Source: Streptomyces scopuliridis RB72
Lineage (GTDB): Bacteria; Actinomycetota; Actinomycetes; Streptomycetales; Streptomycetaceae
Direction: 5' to 3'
Assembly: GCF_000718095.1 (NCBI RefSeq)
Contig: NZ_JOEI01000026.1
Coordinates: forward strand, 23,511-87,510
DNA length: 64,000 nt
Position numbers and translations under genes: made by a program. The notes under the pieces were generated by a model. The model saw nothing but the letters and a program-made list of their open reading frames with translations, did not search any database and was not told the DNA's origin. This document shows positions 9,018 through 17,574 of the stretch, piece after piece. Every line of letters begins with the position of its first letter. Positions within the stretch are counted from its first letter, which is position 1.

Positions 9018-9054
9018 TGGGACAAGTGTGCAGCCCGAGGGGAGAAGTCCGGCG

Positions 9055-10785
9055 ATGCGGAATCTGACCGTGGCCCAGCAGATGGTGGACGTTCTGCGCC
9101 AGGCGGGCGTGCAGCGGATCTACGGTGTGGTGGGTGACAGCCTGAACTCGGTGGTCGACGCGGTGCGCCGTACCGACGGCATCGAGTGGGTGCATGTACG
9201 AAACGAGGAGGCCGCCGCCTTCGCTGCGGCAGCAGAGGCACAGCTGACCGGCAGGCTCGCGGTGTGTGCCGGAAGCTGTGGCCCCGGAAACACACATCTG
9301 ATTCAGGGACTGTACGACGCGCACCGCTCCGGCGCGCCCGTGCTGGCACTCGCCTCGCACATCCCGTCCCACCAGATCGGTACCGGATTCTTCCAAGAGA
9401 CGCACCCGGAACGGCTGTTCACCGAGTGCAGCGACTACTGCGAGATGATCAGCACCCCCGAGCAGATGCCCCGGGTTCTGCGGATCGCCATGCAGCGGGC
9501 GCTTGGCAACAGCGCGGTGTCAGTCCTGGTGATACCGGGCGATGTCGCGCACGACGAGGCGACTCACCCGACGGAAAGCAGCGACCTGGTCACTGAGTAC
9601 GGCCGCGTCGTCGCGCCGGACATACAGGTTCGGGCGCTGGCCGAGAAGCTGAACGCGGCACGGAAGGTGATGCTGTTCTGCGGTGCGGGAGTGCGGGACG
9701 CGCACGCCGAGGTCATGGCGCTCGCCGAGAAGGCTACCGCCCCCATCGGGCACACCCTGCGGGGCAAGGAGTGGATCCAGTTCGACAACCCGTACGACGT
9801 GGGCATGAGCGGTCTGCTGGGCTACGGCGCCTGCTTCGACGCGATGCACGAGGCCGACCTGGTCGTCTTGCTCGGCACCGATTTCCCGTACAACGACTTC
9901 CTGCCGCAGGCACGGACCGTGCAGATCGACCACGATGCGGGCCGCCTCGGCCGTCGCACTGTGCTAGAACTCGGGGTCCACGGCGACGTCCGGGAGACGC
10001 TGCGGGCTGTGCTGCCGTTGGTCAAGGCGAAGCGGGACCGTACCTATCTGGACCGGATGCTGCACAAGCATGCCAAGTCGCTGGAGAAGGTGGTCTCCGC
10101 CTACACCCACGACGTTGAGCGGCACACCCCGATCCACCCTGAGTACGCTGCCTCGGTTCTGGACGAACTCGCTGCCGACGACGCAGTGTTCACCGTGGAC
10201 ACCGGCATGTCCAACGTTTGGGCGGCGCGTTATCTGACCCCCAATGGACGGCGCCGGGTGATCGGTTCGTTCCTGCACGCCAACGCGCTGCCGCACGCCA
10301 TCGGCGCGCAGTTCGCTTACGCCGGCCGCCAGGTGATCTCGATGTCGGGTGACGGCGGACTGGGCATGCTCATGGGCGAGTTGCTCACAGTGAAGCTGCA
10401 CGATCTGCCGGTGAAGACGATCGTTTTCAACAACTCCTCCCTGGGCATGGTGAAGTTGGAGATGCTCGTCGAGGGGCTGCCGGAGCATGAGACCGACCAC
10501 GAGCCGGTGGACTACGCGGCGATCGCCCGCAGCGCGGGCATCGAGTCGATCCGCATCGAGCACCCCGGGGATGTTGTCGAGGGACTCAAGCGGGCCCTCA
10601 CCCACGACGGACCGTTCCTGGTCGACCTGGTGACCGATCCCAACGCGCTGTCGATCCCGCCGCACATCTCGGCCGCCCAGGTCAAGGGATTCGCCTTTGC
10701 TGCGGGCCGGACAGTGCTCGACGGCGGCGTCGGCAAGATGCTCGACCTGGCCCGCGCCAACCTGCGAAACATCCCTCGCCCCTGA
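9055..10785 (+). CDS. poxB: ThDP-dependent pyruvate oxidase/dehydrogenase (quinone)
   Basis: A 576-aa thiamine-diphosphate enzyme with the usual three domains: PYR (1-170), central FAD-type (185-330) and PP (360-540). The ThDP-activating glutamate is in NEEAAAF (E51/E52), and the metal/ThDP signature runs from GDGGLGML to FNNSS in the PP domain. It most resembles PoxB, which oxidatively decarboxylates pyruvate to acetate and CO2 and passes electrons to quinone, rather than acetolactate synthase. GAGGGGAG places the start at the ATG at 9055; an upstream GTG at 9028 overlaps that site and is rejected. A small gene follows at 10856. Confidence 0.88.
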   Translation: MRNLTVAQQMVDVLRQAGVQRIYGVVGDSLNSVVDAVRRTDGIEWVHVRNEEAAAFAAAAEAQLTGRLAVCAGSCGPGNTHLIQGLYDAHRSGAPVLALASHIPSHQIGTGFFQETHPERLFTECSDYCEMISTPEQMPRVLRIAMQRALGNSAVSVLVIPGDVAHDEATHPTESSDLVTEYGRVVAPDIQVRALAEKLNAARKVMLFCGAGVRDAHAEVMALAEKATAPIGHTLRGKEWIQFDNPYDVGMSGLLGYGACFDAMHEADLVVLLGTDFPYNDFLPQARTVQIDHDAGRLGRRTVLELGVHGDVRETLRAVLPLVKAKRDRTYLDRMLHKHAKSLEKVVSAYTHDVERHTPIHPEYAASVLDELAADDAVFTVDTGMSNVWAARYLTPNGRRRVIGSFLHANALPHAIGAQFAYAGRQVISMSGDGGLGMLMGELLTVKLHDLPVKTIVFNNSSLGMVKLEMLVEGLPEHETDHEPVDYAAIARSAGIESIRIEHPGDVVEGLKRALTHDGPFLVDLVTDPNALSIPPHISAAQVKGFAFAAGRTVLDGGVGKMLDLARANLRNIPRP

Positions 10786-10855
10786 GATTGACGGCCCGAC
10801 GCCTGCACGCCACCGATCACCCCTGCGCGGGGTCTACGGAAGGGAATCACCATCC

Positions 10856-11107
10856 ATGAGCGAGGAAACGCCGACTCCTGACCTCCGTCACGGTCCGATC
10901 CGGAGAATCGTTGATCTTCTGAGCGCACATCATGAACGGGTGAAGCAGCAGCACCAGGAGGCGGACATAGCCGATGCGATCGCCGCCGCCGCTTTCGACC
11001 TGGGGGCCGACATCGGACGCCCAGCCGCTCTTCCGCACGAGCGCGTCGGCTTCGACGCTGAAAGTGATCTCGGGATCGTCAAGCAGCCACCGGAGTGGCG
11101 CGGATAG
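10856..11107 (+). CDS. Small hypothetical protein downstream of pyruvate oxidase
   Basis: An 83-aa acidic protein, mostly predicted helix in the first 50 residues (RRIVDLLSAHHERVKQQHQE). No membrane segment, cysteine cluster or known motif. The ATG at 10856 follows GGAAGGG and is 70 nt after the poxB stop, so it could be the second gene of that operon. Its 3' end lies about 30 nt from an IS5 fragment, so the natural C-terminus may have been altered. Function unknown. Confidence 0.6.
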   Translation: MSEETPTPDLRHGPIRRIVDLLSAHHERVKQQHQEADIADAIAAAAFDLGADIGRPAALPHERVGFDAESDLGIVKQPPEWRG

Positions 11108-11136
11108 GAAAGCGGCGCCGTGGACCGGACGAGCAA

Positions 11137-11375
11137 ATGAGGGTCGTGTCTCGTTTGGTGGCCATCGACCATCGGCTTCAGCCCTTCGCTGTCGTGGGTG
11201 TTGCCGGCGGAGACACCGACGAGGAGGGGCAGGCCGTTCGCGTCCGACATGACGTACATCTTGGAACCCGGCTTGCCCCCTTGGGTTCTAGCGGTCGACG
11301 GGGCTCGGACCTGTGTGTTCGCCCCCGTTACCTTCTTCGTGGCCTCGTAAGGAGGCTCCCGGCCTTCGGTCCCGG
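11137..11375 (-). mobile_element. IS5-family transposase fragment (central part)
   Basis: The minus strand encodes YEATKKVTGANTQVRAPSTA and then GGKPGSKMYVMSDANGLPLL, GVSAGNTHDSEGLKPMV and GHQTRHDP, the middle of an IS5-type DDE transposase. Both ends of the protein are absent. It is the part deleted from the miniature IS5 copy at 58833-59422, although the two need not come from the same insertion. Confidence 0.75.
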
Positions 11376-11384
11376 CATGGCCCG

Positions 11385-11651
11385 GTTGACCGCCAGGCCG
11401 GGCACGTGCACGCAGCGAAAGCCCGCGGCCAGCAGCATGGCGGTCAGCAGTCCCGCGATGCCGCCCATCAGGTCCACTCCGACGGTCAGACCGTCGTGGT
11501 CGGCCTGGATGGTGAGTAGTTCGCCGATGGCCTGCTCGATCGATTCCGGGTCGTTGTCGCCCCGGCGGCTGACCAGCGGCCCGCCCCGGTCGTCTATGGC
11601 GGCCAGCCAGTGGAAGTCCTTGCCGATATCGGATCCCGCGGTCGCGGCCAT
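11385..11651 (-). mobile_element. IS110-family transposase, N-terminal fragment
   Basis: The ATG at 11651 has a good ribosome site (GAGGGGAGCG). The product begins with the DEDD-type (RuvC-like) domain of IS110 transposases: GSDIGKDFHWLAAIDDRGG, then VGVDLMGGIAGLLTAML with the second acidic residue, then HVPGLAVNRA. It breaks off after NRA, before the Asp-Asp pair, where the IS5 fragment begins. A likely C-terminal tail of an IS110 enzyme is on the opposite strand at 12905. Confidence 0.75.
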
Positions 11652-11875
11652 GACGCTCCCCTCGCCGTGCAACGTTCGGCGCGACCCCTTACGCCTGTCC
11701 TCGCCCTACTGAGCCATGGTCCGCAGAGCCCAATCAGCAGTCCGGAAGAAGTGGCGGGGCAGGGGGAACAGCCTCTCCAGCCATCGACGGCAGCCAGCAT
11801 GAAAACCATCCCTGCCCCGCTCGCGCGGCCCCATCGTCGCAAACGACCGGGCCATGCCAAAGAAGGTAGGGCGGC

Positions 11876-12105
11876 ATGAAGCCCTCGAACACCGCGGCCG
11901 CCATCGCGGCCCGCCGCGCGCAGACCAAAGCGAAACTGGACCGCGTGGCAACAGCCATCGGCCGGCTCCGCCGCGACCGCGGCCGTGTGACTGTCCTCGC
12001 CATCGTTCAACGCGCCGACGTTTCCGCCACGTTCCTGCACGAGAACGCAGGCGCGTGGGCACGTGTCCAGAACGCGGTCACCGACAGTCGCACCCGCCGT
12101 GATGC
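11876..12105 (+). mobile_element. DUF6262 (TnpC-like) N-terminal fragment
   Basis: The ATG at 11876 starts MKPSNTAAAIAARRAQTKAK, followed by TVLAIVQRADVSATFLHENA and VQNAVTDSRTRR. This is the N-terminal helix-turn-helix-like half of DUF6262 proteins, the small third protein of Tn554-like recombinase units. It ends where the methyltransferase remnant begins. A C-terminal half of the same family is at 4203-4424. The 200 bases upstream (11680-11875) show no gene. Confidence 0.7.
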
Positions 12106-12920
12106 CGCCGGCCGGGCCGAACGCGACCATCTGGCTGCGCCAGGCGGCGAGTTGGGTGTACGCGGGTGAGGTGTCCGCGCTGATGCCGACGCGTCCGAGG
12201 GCCTTGGCCGCTGCCGCAGTGGTGCCGGTGCCGCCGAAGGGGTCCAGGACGATCCCGAGCGGCGGGGCGTAGCCGAGGATGAGGCGGCGGGGCGGGGCCT
12301 CGGGCATGGCTGCGAAGTGCCGGGCGTCCTCCAGTTCGACCGGCACCTTGAGCGGGGTGGTGGGCACGGTCCACACGCTGGGCAGGCGGGCGTGCTCGGG
12401 GTCGTGCCAGTACTGCGGATCGCGGGTGAAGTGGAAGACGGTCTCGTGGGCGCGCACGACGTGGTCGGCGACGGACCCGGGCATGGGGTTGGGCTTGTGC
12501 CAGATCATCTCGGCGCGGTGGATGAGTCCGAGGCGGTCGACGCAGCCGATCGCGTACCTCCAGGGCATCCCGAACAGTGACTTGTCCGGCACGCTCGTGG
12601 TGGCCTTGTGCCGCTTGGGGGCGTACTGGGTGCGGCCGCGCTTGCGGTCGTGCTCGGAGCGCACCCCGCGGGCGCCGCCCTGGACGGCGCCGCCGGGTGC
12701 CCCGTGGTACTCGTCGCCGAGCAGCACGAACATCGACCCGGACGGCTTGAGGACGCGGGCCCATTCCGCGGTGCACGCCCACATCGCCTCCAGGTACTCC
12801 TCCGGCGAGGCCTCGCAGCCGATCTACCCCGCGAGGTCCTCGCCGTCGCCGCCGTAGGAGCGCTGGGCGAAGTACGGCGGTGAGGTGACGATCAGGTCCA
12901 CCGACGCGCACCCACCGAGG
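12106..12920 (-). pseudogene. Site-specific DNA methyltransferase remnant (beta class)
   Basis: The minus strand encodes the catalytic motif IV (DLIVTSPPYFAQRSYGG), then a TAG stop at about 12824, then GCEASPEEYLEAMWACTAEW, RVLKPSGSMFVLLGDEY and motif I late in the protein (DPFGGTGTTAAAAKALGRVG). TSPPY before DPFxGxGTT is the order of beta-class N6-adenine/N4-cytosine methyltransferases. The sequence before CASVDLIV is unrelated, so the 5' end is lost, and the 3' end abuts a DUF6262 fragment. No partner endonuclease gene is visible. Dead by nonsense mutation and truncation. Confidence 0.75.
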
Positions 12921-12975
12921 CCCGCCAGGTACTCAAGCGCCGCCTGTCCAACGTCATCTACCTGATCATGAAATG
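12905..12975 (+). mobile_element. Possible IS110 transposase C-terminal tail
   Basis: The plus strand reads PTEARQVLKRRLSNVIYLIM, which resembles the extreme C-terminus of IS110-type transposases (basic helix, KRRL, then VIY). It sits precisely where the methyltransferase homology stops, so an IS110 insertion or deletion may have removed the methyltransferase start. Short, hence tentative. Confidence 0.4.
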
Positions 12976-13234
12976 CGGCCAGTCGCGTCTGCTGATCGCG
13001 GCAGCCCGACCGGTGCCAGGCACCACGGCGGACGGCCCGCTGCCTGCGCGCCGGTGCCACGGAGTCACCTCTTGTCCTCCTGGGCGGCCTTCTGGCGGTC
13101 ATGGCGGCCCTGGACGCCGCCCGCGCGTGCCTCGGGGTGAACTATCCCGCTCTCGCCGAGCTGGGCGTGTGGCCGGTCGCGTTGCGCCACTCAGGTGACT
13201 TTCGCAGCGAGCACGGCTCAATCTTGTGCCACAG

Positions 13235-13276
13235 GTTGATTCGTCAACCGGAATGCGCTTCAGTTGATCCATCAAC
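13235..13276. promoter_or_regulatory. Two palindromic operators GTTGA-N4-TCAAC
   Basis: GTTGA-TTCG-TCAAC at 13235-13248 (extended to GGTTGA...TCAACC at 13234-13249) and GTTGA-TCCA-TCAAC at 13263-13276. The two are 28 bp apart, upstream of the NmrA-like gene at 13304. Related sites occur at 8979 and 16027. MarR-type regulators bind such short palindromes, and a MarR gene lies 1.2 kb away; the pairing is inferred. Confidence 0.65.
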
Positions 13277-13303
13277 AATATCTCCTTGGGTAGGGGTAAT
13301 GGC

Positions 13304-14254
13304 ATGAGTGAGAAGAAGGTCATCGCGGTCGCCGGAGCCACCGGTGCACAGGGAGGCGGCCCCGCGCGGGCGATCCTGGGCGATCCGGACTCGGGGTTCA
13401 CGGTGCGTGCGCTGACCCGGAACCCCGACTCACCCGCGGCCAAGGAACTCGCGGAGCTCGGTGCGGAGGTCGTACGGACGGACTTCCATGACGAACCGAC
13501 CGTGCACAAGGCGTTCGAGGGTGCCTACGGCGCCTTCCTCGTCACCAACTTCTGGGCGCACGGTTCGGCGGCCAAGGAGACGGAGGAGATCGAGGTTCTG
13601 GTGCGGGCCGCGAAGAATGCCGGACTGCGGCACGTGGTGTGGTCGACGCTGGAGGACACCCGCGAACTGCTGCCGCTGGAGGACGAGCGGATGCCCGTCC
13701 TGCAGGAGAAGTACAACGTCCCGCACTTCGACGCCAAGGGCGAGGGCAACGAGCTCTTCCGGCAGGCCGGGTTGCCGACCACCTTCCTGAATACCACCTT
13801 CTTCTTCCAGGGCTTCCTGTCGATGATGGGTCCCAAGCGTGCCGAGGACGGCGTACTGACGCTGACCCTGCCGCTTGAGGACGGCAAGCTGCTGGCCGGC
13901 GTGGACGTGAACGACATCGGCCGCATGGCGCTCGCCATCCTCAAGGGCAGCGAGCAGTTCATTGGCCAGACCGTCGGCCTCGCCGGCGACCACCTGACCG
14001 GCGCCCAGTACGCGCAGAAGCTGGGCGCCGCGATCGGCGAGCCGGTGCGTTTCCAGTCGGTGCCCTACGACGTCTTCCGCTCCCTGGGCGTACCGGCGGG
14101 CGACGAGATCGCCAACATGTTCCAGTATTACGGCGACTTCGACCAGGAGTTCACCGGCGCTCGCGACCTGGACCTCCTGCGGGAGATCAACCCGGCACTC
14201 AAGAGCTTCGACGACTGGCTCGCCGAGAACGCCGCGAACATCCAGGTGGGCTGA
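13304..14254 (+). CDS. NmrA-family NAD(P)-binding protein
   Basis: A 316-aa NmrA/HSCARG-like atypical SDR. The nucleotide loop GATGAQGGG is at about residues 10-18 and aligns with the GxxGxxG motif. ALTRN gives the NADP-preferring Arg, and HVVWSTLED sits where SDRs carry the catalytic serine. The Tyr-Lys pair is not evident, as expected for redox-sensing members that bind NAD(P) without catalysis. The ATG at 13304 follows TAGGGG; two palindromic operators lie immediately upstream and a hairpin terminator follows at 14280. Confidence 0.88.
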   Translation: MSEKKVIAVAGATGAQGGGPARAILGDPDSGFTVRALTRNPDSPAAKELAELGAEVVRTDFHDEPTVHKAFEGAYGAFLVTNFWAHGSAAKETEEIEVLVRAAKNAGLRHVVWSTLEDTRELLPLEDERMPVLQEKYNVPHFDAKGEGNELFRQAGLPTTFLNTTFFFQGFLSMMGPKRAEDGVLTLTLPLEDGKLLAGVDVNDIGRMALAILKGSEQFIGQTVGLAGDHLTGAQYAQKLGAAIGEPVRFQSVPYDVFRSLGVPAGDEIANMFQYYGDFDQEFTGARDLDLLREINPALKSFDDWLAENAANIQVG

Positions 14255-14279
14255 CCCGCTACCGCCGGCAGGCCATGCC

Positions 14280-14313
14280 CCGAGGGTGCCGCTTTTCCGG
14301 CGGACACCCTCGG
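14280..14313 (+). terminator. Hairpin terminator after NmrA-like gene
   Basis: CCGAGGGTG (14280-14288) pairs with CACCCTCGG (14305-14313); an inner CCG/CGG pair around a TTTTC loop extends the stem. It lies 26 nt after the stop at 14254. Confidence 0.7.
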
Positions 14314-14496
14314 AATGCCGAATGAGGGGAAAGCGTCTTCAGAGGCACGACGGCGTGCCGCTGAAGGGGCAAAGTGGCACCGGGAGCTCCCCCCTCGGCG
14401 GGGCCCCTTCGGCTAGGGCGGCATCGCTGGTCGGTCGACTGAGCCAACCGTTGTGGGCCGAGGGCCGGACCGTCAACGAGTGGCCGCGGCCTCTTC

Positions 14497-14964
14497 ATGG
14501 AACAGGCGGTGCGTAGGTTGACGGCGGAGGAGCAGCAGGCGTGGCGGAGCTTCGTCCGCATGCATGAGAGGCTCATGGGCCGGTTGTCTCGCTTGCTGCA
14601 GACGGAGTCCAACGTGTCGCCCCCGGACTTCGCCGTACTGGTCGAGCTGACGGACGTACCGGACGGGCGGCGGCGATTTCTGGACATTGCCAGGGCGTTG
14701 GAGTGGGAGAAGAGCCGGATGTCCCATCACATCGCCCGGATGGTGAAGCGTGGTCTGGTGGTGCGGGACGAGTGTCCCGAGGACGGCCGCGGCACGTTCG
14801 TGGTTATCACAGACGAGGGGCGAGCGGTGATCGAAGCTGCCGCCCCGCGCTATGTGGAGGCGGTGCGTGAGCTCTTCCTTGACAACGTCACGCCGTCGGA
14901 GCTGCGGTTGCTGGCTCGGATCTCCGAGCGCGTAGTGGAGAAGCTGGACGAGGAACCATCCTGA
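14497..14964 (+). CDS. MarR-family transcriptional regulator
   Basis: A 155-aa winged-helix regulator. The recognition region is DIARALEWEKSRMSHHIARM (about 69-88), followed by the wing RGLVVRDECPEDGRGTFVVI, and dimerisation helices at both ends. It encodes no cysteine, so it is not a thiol-based OhrR-type sensor. The ATG at 14497 has no obvious ribosome site; a GTG at 14509 is an alternative. It lies among redox genes whose promoters carry GTTGA-N4-TCAAC palindromes, which makes it the best local candidate for their regulator. Confidence 0.9.
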   Translation: MEQAVRRLTAEEQQAWRSFVRMHERLMGRLSRLLQTESNVSPPDFAVLVELTDVPDGRRRFLDIARALEWEKSRMSHHIARMVKRGLVVRDECPEDGRGTFVVITDEGRAVIEAAAPRYVEAVRELFLDNVTPSELRLLARISERVVEKLDEEPS

Positions 14965-14988
14965 ACAGAACCGGCTGCCCGGCGTGTG

Positions 14989-15373
14989 TCATGTGGCCGG
15001 CGTGAGCGTCGCCGCAGTGGCCGCTGAGAGCGGGACGGGATGAGAATGAAGGGGGCTATGGCGTTCCCCCCGGGTCTCGGGGCTGGCGTAGACGTCGGCG
15101 TAGACGTGATAGCCCACGGCGCCGATCACGGTGAGAGCGAAGCCGGTGGCCGCCGCGATACCGAGCGGCTGCCAGAAGAGGCCCACGATCAGGCCCGCCG
15201 CCGCCGCGACCTCGGCAGTCCGATGAAACGGACCGTGCCCGCACCCAACCCCATGTGCGACCGCAGCCCCGCGGTGACACCGCCTTGAGCAAAGCCTTGG
15301 GTGCACCCGTGTTCAGCGTGACAAATGCGAGAAGCACGCTGAACACGGCGGCGGTGACGTACATCGATCTCAT
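14989..15373 (-). pseudogene. DoxX-like membrane protein, two frameshifts
   Basis: Minus-strand pieces in three frames read as one DoxX-family protein: MRSMYVTAAVFSVLLAFVTL then NTGAPKALLK in the first frame, GVTAGLRSHMGLGAG in the second, and TAEVAAAAGLIVGLFWQPLG then GFALTVIGAVGYHVYADVYA in the third. DoxX-like proteins have four membrane helices and are linked to redox and thiol stress. Frameshifts fall near 15285 and 15220. TCAAC (15392-15396) upstream is a half-site of the local palindrome. It could be intact if these are sequencing errors. Confidence 0.65.
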
Positions 15374-15453
15374 GACGATTTGCGCGACTCGTCAACCAAG
15401 TCTCCGCCGCACTGGCTATGCCGAAGGCCGGCGGTGTGGCGGGCCAACCGCCT

Positions 15454-15942
15454 CTACTTGTCGTGAAGCGGCGGTACCGGGTGCTTGCTCATGATCGACA
15501 CGCGATTGAACGCGTTGATGGTGACCGCCACCCAGATCGCAGCTGAGATCTGGTCTTCGGAGAGAACCTGTCGGGCGGCCTCGTAGGCGGATGTCTGGGT
15601 CGCGGCGTTCACCGGATCGGTTGTGGTCTCGGCCAGCGCCAGGGCGGCGCGCTCCGAGGGGGTGAACAGGCCGGTGTCCCGCCATGCGCTCAGGGTTCCG
15701 AGTCTTTGCGGTGATTCACCGGCGCGCAGGGCCGCTCTAGTGTGCGCGTCGAGGCAGTAGGCGCAGCCGTTGAGTTGCGATACGCGGAGGTTGATCAGTT
15801 CCACGGTGGTGCGGTCGAGCCCGGCCTCGGAGGCTGTTGCTCGGACCGCCTCCGAGACCTGCAGCAGGGCATGGAAGGCCTTGGGGCTCTGTTTGTCGAT
15901 GAAGATCCTGCGGGGTGGGGAGCTGTGGGTGTGGTTGCTCAT
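15454..15942 (-). CDS. AhpD-like carboxymuconolactone decarboxylase family protein
   Basis: A 162-aa alkylhydroperoxidase-like protein. The CxxC-x3-H redox motif is in NGCAYCLDAHTRAA (about residues 75-88), preceded by INLRVSQL, the family signature. Proteins of this kind reduce peroxides as small helical oligomers in the cytoplasm. GGAGG in GAAGGAGGCCCC places the start at the ATG at 15942. It is divergent from a pirin gene, with a palindromic site in the gap at 16027, which suggests joint control of two redox proteins. Confidence 0.92.
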   Translation of the reverse strand: MSNHTHSSPPRRIFIDKQSPKAFHALLQVSEAVRATASEAGLDRTTVELINLRVSQLNGCAYCLDAHTRAALRAGESPQRLGTLSAWRDTGLFTPSERAALALAETTTDPVNAATQTSAYEAARQVLSEDQISAAIWVAVTINAFNRVSIMSKHPVPPLHDK

Positions 15943-16026
15943 GTCGGGGCCTCCTTCGGGCCACGCTCGAAGTGGCCTGTGTTCGTACGGGTGCTGTGGC
16001 CATCGGCCTGCCTCCGTGGCATCATA

Positions 16027-16040
16027 GTTGACGCGACAAC
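16027..16040. promoter_or_regulatory. Candidate operator GTTGA-CGCG-ACAAC
   Basis: One mismatch from GTTGA-N4-TCAAC. It lies in the 122-bp gap between the divergent AhpD-like and pirin genes, 25 bp before the pirin start. A TTGACG inside it could serve as a -35 box. Same motif family as 8979 and 13235-13276. Confidence 0.45.
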
Positions 16041-16064
16041 CAGATCGGGTAGGAGGTGCTCTCG

Positions 16065-17054
16065 GTGAGCAACGCGGAAACCGATGCCGCGGCTCTGCGC
16101 TGCGGTGCGCTCGTCGAAGGCGACCGGCCAACCGGAGCCCGCCGGGTCGATGTCCTGTCGGCGCGTGAGGTCCCCCTCGGCGGTCCACGTGCGATGCGCG
16201 TGCGGCGGACGCTGCCCCAGCGGGAGCGCACACTCATCGGCGCCTGGTGCTTCGCCGATCACTACGGCCCGCACCAGGTCGCCGCGTCGGGTGGCATGGA
16301 CCTGCCCCCGCATCCACACACCGGACTGCAGACGGTGAGCTGTCTGTTCAGCGGAGAGGTCGAGCATCGCGACACCCTCGGCACCCACGCCCTGGTCCGG
16401 CCCGGCGAGATGAACCTCATGACCGGCGGATATGGCATCGCCCACTCGGAGGTCTCCACCCCGAGCACCACCGTCATCCACGGCGTCCAGTTGTGGGTCG
16501 CCCTGCCCGAGGAACACCGCAACACCGCCCGCGACTTCCAGCACTACGTGCCCGAACTCGCGCAGGTCGACGGGGCCGAAATCAGGGTCTTTCTGGGCTC
16601 GCTCGTCGGCCGGACCTCCCCGGTCCGGGCCTTCACGCCGCTGCTCGGCGCCGAGATCGTCATCGAACCGCACGTGACGCTTACTCTCGCCGTGGACGCG
16701 GCTTTCGAGCACGGCCTCCTCGTGGACAGCGGGGACATCCGCCTGATCGACACTGTGCTGCGGCCTGCCGAACTCGGCTACGTCCCTCGCGGCGCGGACA
16801 CCCTGACGATCGTGAACGAGACCGACGCCCCGGCGCGGACCATCCTCCTCGGAGGACCTCCCTTCGGGGAGGAGATCGTCATGTGGTGGAACTTCATCGG
16901 TCGCAGCCACGAGGACATTGTGAAAGCCCGCGAGGACTGGGAAGCCTCCTCCGATCGCTTCGGCGTCATCGAGGACTTTCCCGGCGGCCGCCTTCCCGCA
17001 CCGGCCCTGCCGAACGCCGTCATCACACCGCGCCGGAACCCACCGACCCGCTGA
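16065..17054 (+). CDS. Pirin-family cupin protein
   Basis: A 329-aa two-cupin pirin. The metal-binding motif HPHTGLQTVSCLFSGE (about residues 82-97) supplies two histidines, with the third in EHRDTLG. The second cupin begins near residue 185. Bacterial pirins include quercetinases and regulators of central metabolism (in Streptomyces, of acyl-CoA dehydrogenase). AGGAGG at 16050-16055 is 9 nt from the GTG at 16065; an upstream GTG at 16056 overlaps the ribosome site and is less likely. A GNAT gene follows after 22 nt. Confidence 0.92.
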   Translation: MSNAETDAAALRCGALVEGDRPTGARRVDVLSAREVPLGGPRAMRVRRTLPQRERTLIGAWCFADHYGPHQVAASGGMDLPPHPHTGLQTVSCLFSGEVEHRDTLGTHALVRPGEMNLMTGGYGIAHSEVSTPSTTVIHGVQLWVALPEEHRNTARDFQHYVPELAQVDGAEIRVFLGSLVGRTSPVRAFTPLLGAEIVIEPHVTLTLAVDAAFEHGLLVDSGDIRLIDTVLRPAELGYVPRGADTLTIVNETDAPARTILLGGPPFGEEIVMWWNFIGRSHEDIVKAREDWEASSDRFGVIEDFPGGRLPAPALPNAVITPRRNPPTR

Positions 17055-17076
17055 CCTCCCTTACGAAAGGCACACC

Positions 17077-17415
17077 ATGAGCGAGTCCTCCACCACCACG
17101 GTCGTCGAGCGTGTGGACGCCGATCGCCGGTACGAGATCCTGGTCGACGGCCAACGCGCCGGGCTGACCGCCTACCGTGACCGGGGCGTGCAGCGTGTCT
17201 TCTTCCACACGGAGATCGACGAGGCCTTCGCAGGCCAGGGGCTGGGCCCACAGCTGGTCCAGCAGGCACTCGTCGACGTGCGCGCATCCGGAATGCGGAT
17301 CGTCCCGGTCTGCCCCTTCGTCGCCAAGTTCCTCAAGCGGCACGACGAGTTCGCGGACATCACAGACCCGGTCGTACCCGACGTCCTGCGGTGGCTGGAG
17401 GCGCAGCTTGGCTGA
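17077..17415 (+). CDS. Small GNAT-fold N-acetyltransferase (YidJ-like)
   Basis: A 112-aa protein of the short GCN5-like group. It has the acetyl-CoA loop GQGLGPQLVQQAL (about residues 53-65) and the diagnostic CPFVAKFLKRHDEF motif near the C-terminus. AAAGG precedes the ATG at 17077. It is likely cotranscribed with the pirin gene. Substrate unknown; relatives act on small amines or are uncharacterised. Confidence 0.88.
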   Translation: MSESSTTTVVERVDADRRYEILVDGQRAGLTAYRDRGVQRVFFHTEIDEAFAGQGLGPQLVQQALVDVRASGMRIVPVCPFVAKFLKRHDEFADITDPVVPDVLRWLEAQLG

Positions 17416-17517
17416 GTAGTCCACTCTGACTCCTCCCTCTCCTGACGGAGGGGATTCCTGGCTCACTTTGCCTGGCTACTGGCAGGTGGCAGGGCTTACC
17501 GGGTTCCTTGCAGAAGG

Positions 17518-17537
17518 CCCCGGCGTTCGCGCCGGGG
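17518..17537 (+). repeat. Hairpin with TTCG tetraloop before TnpB remnant
   Basis: CCCCGGCG pairs with CGCCGGGG around a TTCG loop. A weaker CTCC/GGAG stem lies upstream at about 17440-17450. It could be a transposon-end structure, an RNA element of the IS605 remnant, or a terminator for the pirin-GNAT genes. Confidence 0.6.
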
Positions 17538-17574
17538 ATGAATGCGTCTCAAGGCTGCTCTGACGTGCACCTCA

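Noticed and set aside
13101..13307. 68-codon plus-strand ORF before the NmrA-like gene
   Set aside because: It overlaps the palindromic operators and promoter of the NmrA-like gene, has no known motif and no clear ribosome site.
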